A stretch of 7,356 bases of DNA, from the NCBI GenBank assembly GCA_013044415.1, contig JABEUO010000047.1:1-7356 (forward strand). Direction: 5' to 3'. The translations under genes were made by a program, and so were the position numbers. The stretch's first letter is position 1, and every line of letters begins with the position of its first letter. Below are positions 6,001-7,356 of this stretch, in pieces. The notes under the pieces are model-generated. The model was not told where the DNA came from, made no database searches, and was given only the letters and a program-made list of their open reading frames with translations. The DNA comes from Acidimicrobiaceae bacterium (GTDB lineage: Bacteria; Actinomycetota; Acidimicrobiia; Acidimicrobiales; Acidimicrobiaceae).

Positions 6001-6715
6001 TTTTGGCTCGCTTTGCCAGAGCAAGGAATGCTGAGTCTAAATTGTCCGTTTCGGTGGAAGCTTTAAGGGTCGCTGGGGTTGAGTGGAACATTATTTTTCC
6101 GTCTCGGAGAAGTACCAGATCATCACAGCGTTCAGCCTCATCCATTACGTGACTTGAAACGATTAAGGTACAGCCTTGTTTGGCTAGCTCATGGAAGTAA
6201 TTCCAGAGTTCTTCTCGTAGTAGTGGGTCTAATCCAACCGTGGGCTCATCCAGGACAAGTAGTGACGGCGATGGTAGAAGGGCAATGGCTAAGGAGAGGC
6301 GAGCCCGCTGACCCCCTGAAAGGCTCGATACAAGCTGCTTTTGAGTTCCAGCTAGCGAAACCGTATCTACGACCTCGCGTAGCCGTGAATAGGGGAGCGA
6401 GAATATTGACCTGAAGTAGTCCAGGTTTTCCAGGACTGTTAGATCTAAATAGACTGCAGGGGATTGCGAGACGTAACCTACTTTTCTACGTAGCTCTTTG
6501 GCTCCGGCCGATATGCCCATAATGGTGATTGTGCCCGAGTCGATCCGTTGGACGCCCACCATACAACGCATTAGGGTGGATTTACCAGATCCACTCGCCC
6601 CCAGAAGTCCAGTTACCCTTGCGCCGAGGATTTCTAGAGTTAGGTTGTTCAGGACTAGTTTTCCACTCCTGCGAACGCACAGTCGATCGATGTCAAGTAC
6701 CGCTTCCACCTGCAC
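5990..6715 (-). CDS. ABC transporter ATP-binding protein
   Basis: Predicted 241-residue cytoplasmic ATPase driving the neighbouring ABC-2 permease. All catalytic elements are present in order: Walker A GASGSGKST (39-47), Q-loop Gln84 in YVSQSP, signature LSGGQRAR (132-139), Walker B LLVLDEP with Glu157, D-loop GLD (161-163) and the switch His189 in SSHVMDEAE. It belongs to the type of exporter ATPases that work with separate ABC-2 permeases (DrrA/CcmA-like). GTG at 6715 is taken as the start, with GTG 6709 as an alternative. A weak AGG lies upstream of both. It lies 146 bases downstream of the PspA/PspAA-like gene in the same direction, so it may share its transcript. Confidence 0.93.
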   Translation of the reverse strand: MQVEAVLDIDRLCVRRSGKLVLNNLTLEILGARVTGLLGASGSGKSTLMRCMVGVQRIDSGTITIMGISAGAKELRRKVGYVSQSPAVYLDLTVLENLDYFRSIFSLPYSRLREVVDTVSLAGTQKQLVSSLSGGQRARLSLAIALLPSPSLLVLDEPTVGLDPLLREELWNYFHELAKQGCTLIVSSHVMDEAERCDDLVLLRDGKIMFHSTPATLKASTETDNLDSAFLALAKRAKSEF

Positions 6716-6861
6716 AAACCTACCATGGGCATAAAGAGCCCGTGCCTATCTTTGGCTATGGGTCAGCTCTAGCGAAACTAATGGAACTTGCAGCATGCTC
6801 CGTTTTACCAATCGTCGAGTCTGGTGAATTAGCCGGAGGAGATTTTGATGGCCGGCTTTCG
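6716..6861. other. Intergenic spacer with weak hairpin after the Psp-like gene
   Basis: Bases 6831-6836 (AGCCGG) pair with 6852-6857 (CCGGCT) around a 15-base loop, starting 4 bases beyond the TAG of the Psp-like gene. On the minus strand the stem is followed only by AATT, so it would be a weak terminator at best and read-through into the ABC genes is plausible. The rest of the spacer is long enough for a separate promoter for the ABC pair, but no clear -35/-10 pair was found. Confidence 0.35.
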
Positions 6862-7356
6862 CTAATCCTTGCCAAGCAGAGACTTAGCCTCCGCAATGGT
6901 CATGTCCGGCGATGGAACAACGAGGTCAGATGGAGTCAGATCGGTGTCTTGGAGCTCTACCCCCGACTTGGCGAGCAGCTTCTGGAGGCTGTCAGCGCAC
7001 TTTGCGAAACTCGCCTCGTCGCCGGAATTAATTGCAGTTTCCATTGCTACATCGAGTCCCTCAAGTGCCGGCTTGATGGAAGAAGGCACCCGATAGCGAG
7101 TAACTCCTGCGATCCTTACAACCAGGTTGTCTTCATTGCCGGCTGGAATCGCAGCCCCAACTTCGCCAGCCGCCTGACCGGCCTTGGCCTGCTCTAGAGA
7201 TGCCTGCGAACTAGGTGCGGAAGTACTTTGGGTTAGTCCCAACTCGGCCTTCATTTGCTCCAATTGGAGGTTGATGTTTCCCTCGCTCGAATTGGCCCTC
7301 AGGGCCGCTTCAATGTCGTCCTTTGGTCCGCCAATCGCAATTTGGTCAAGGAACCC
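6862..7356 (-). CDS. PspA-like tail fused to a PspAA-like domain (5' end missing)
   Basis: The frame is open from the right edge to TAG at 6862-6864; 164 residues are visible and the start lies outside the window. Visible residues 1-40 (ending INLQLEQMKAELG) resemble the C-terminal end of PspA/IM30 coiled-coil proteins, which bind the inner face of stressed membranes. A Ser/Ala/Gln/Gly-rich linker follows (about 41-76). Residues 77-164 match what I know of PspAA, the small partner encoded next to pspA in actinobacteria and some archaea: NLVVRIAGVTRYRVP, LEGLDVAMETAINSGDEASF and TPSDLVVPSPDMTIAEAKSLL. Normally PspAA is a separate protein that begins near this NLVVRI. Here no stop or good start separates the two, so it reads as a fusion. 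It precedes an ABC exporter in the same direction, which fits an envelope-stress module. The PspAA call is fairly confident; the PspA call rests on a short tail. Confidence 0.75.
   Translation of the reverse strand, partial: GFLDQIAIGGPKDDIEAALRANSSEGNINLQLEQMKAELGLTQSTSAPSSQASLEQAKAGQAAGEVGAAIPAGNEDNLVVRIAGVTRYRVPSSIKPALEGLDVAMETAINSGDEASFAKCADSLQKLLAKSGVELQDTDLTPSDLVVPSPDMTIAEAKSLLGKD

Noticed and set aside
6529..7197. Plus-strand open frame of 222 codons
   Set aside because: It is antisense to the ABC ATPase start, the spacer and the PspAA-like domain, all of which have clear family features on the other strand.

Overview
The window reads as a piece of a bacterial chromosome of medium GC content with three gene blocks separated by unusually long gene-poor stretches. 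The best lineage hint is the C-terminal domain of the gene at the right edge, which looks like the PspA-associated domain PspAA, found mainly in actinobacteria and some archaea. Several genes start with GTG or TTG. A sulfur-carrier operon of this make-up is familiar from acidophilic and thermophilic sulfur or iron oxidisers, so an actinobacterium of the Acidimicrobiia type is a reasonable guess, but it is an inference and not shown by the sequence.

Left block (738-2882, minus strand): a compact three-gene operon, transcribed right to left. It encodes a sulfide:quinone-oxidoreductase-like flavoprotein, a TusE/DsrC-family sulfur carrier with one terminal cysteine, and a DsrE2-type sulfurtransferase with one conserved cysteine. 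The gaps are about 44 and 40 bases, and each downstream gene has a clear ribosome binding site that fixes its start. The likely logic is that the flavoprotein oxidises sulfide or a related sulfur compound at the membrane, while the two small cysteine proteins carry the resulting sulfane sulfur as persulfide. The partner that receives the sulfur (Hdr-like complex, Dsr enzymes, rhodanese, TusA) is not in this window. An 18-base perfect palindrome lies in the last codons of the flavoprotein gene, just before the TusE start, and a composite hairpin lies just beyond the last gene.

Middle (2883-5262): about 2.4 kb with only one reasonably supported gene, a 148-residue single-pass membrane protein of unknown function (3614-4060, plus strand). 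Around it are short inverted and direct repeats and one coding-like but broken stretch on the minus strand (4321-4736).

Right block (5263-7356, minus strand): an ABC-type export pair (ATPase and ABC-2 permease, overlapping by 11 bases) downstream of the 3' part of a gene whose product ends in a PspA-like tail joined to a PspAA-like domain. This suggests an envelope-stress module with an associated exporter. The first 58 bases may hold the end of another gene. Nothing here is an obvious mobile element, CRISPR array, tRNA or rRNA.
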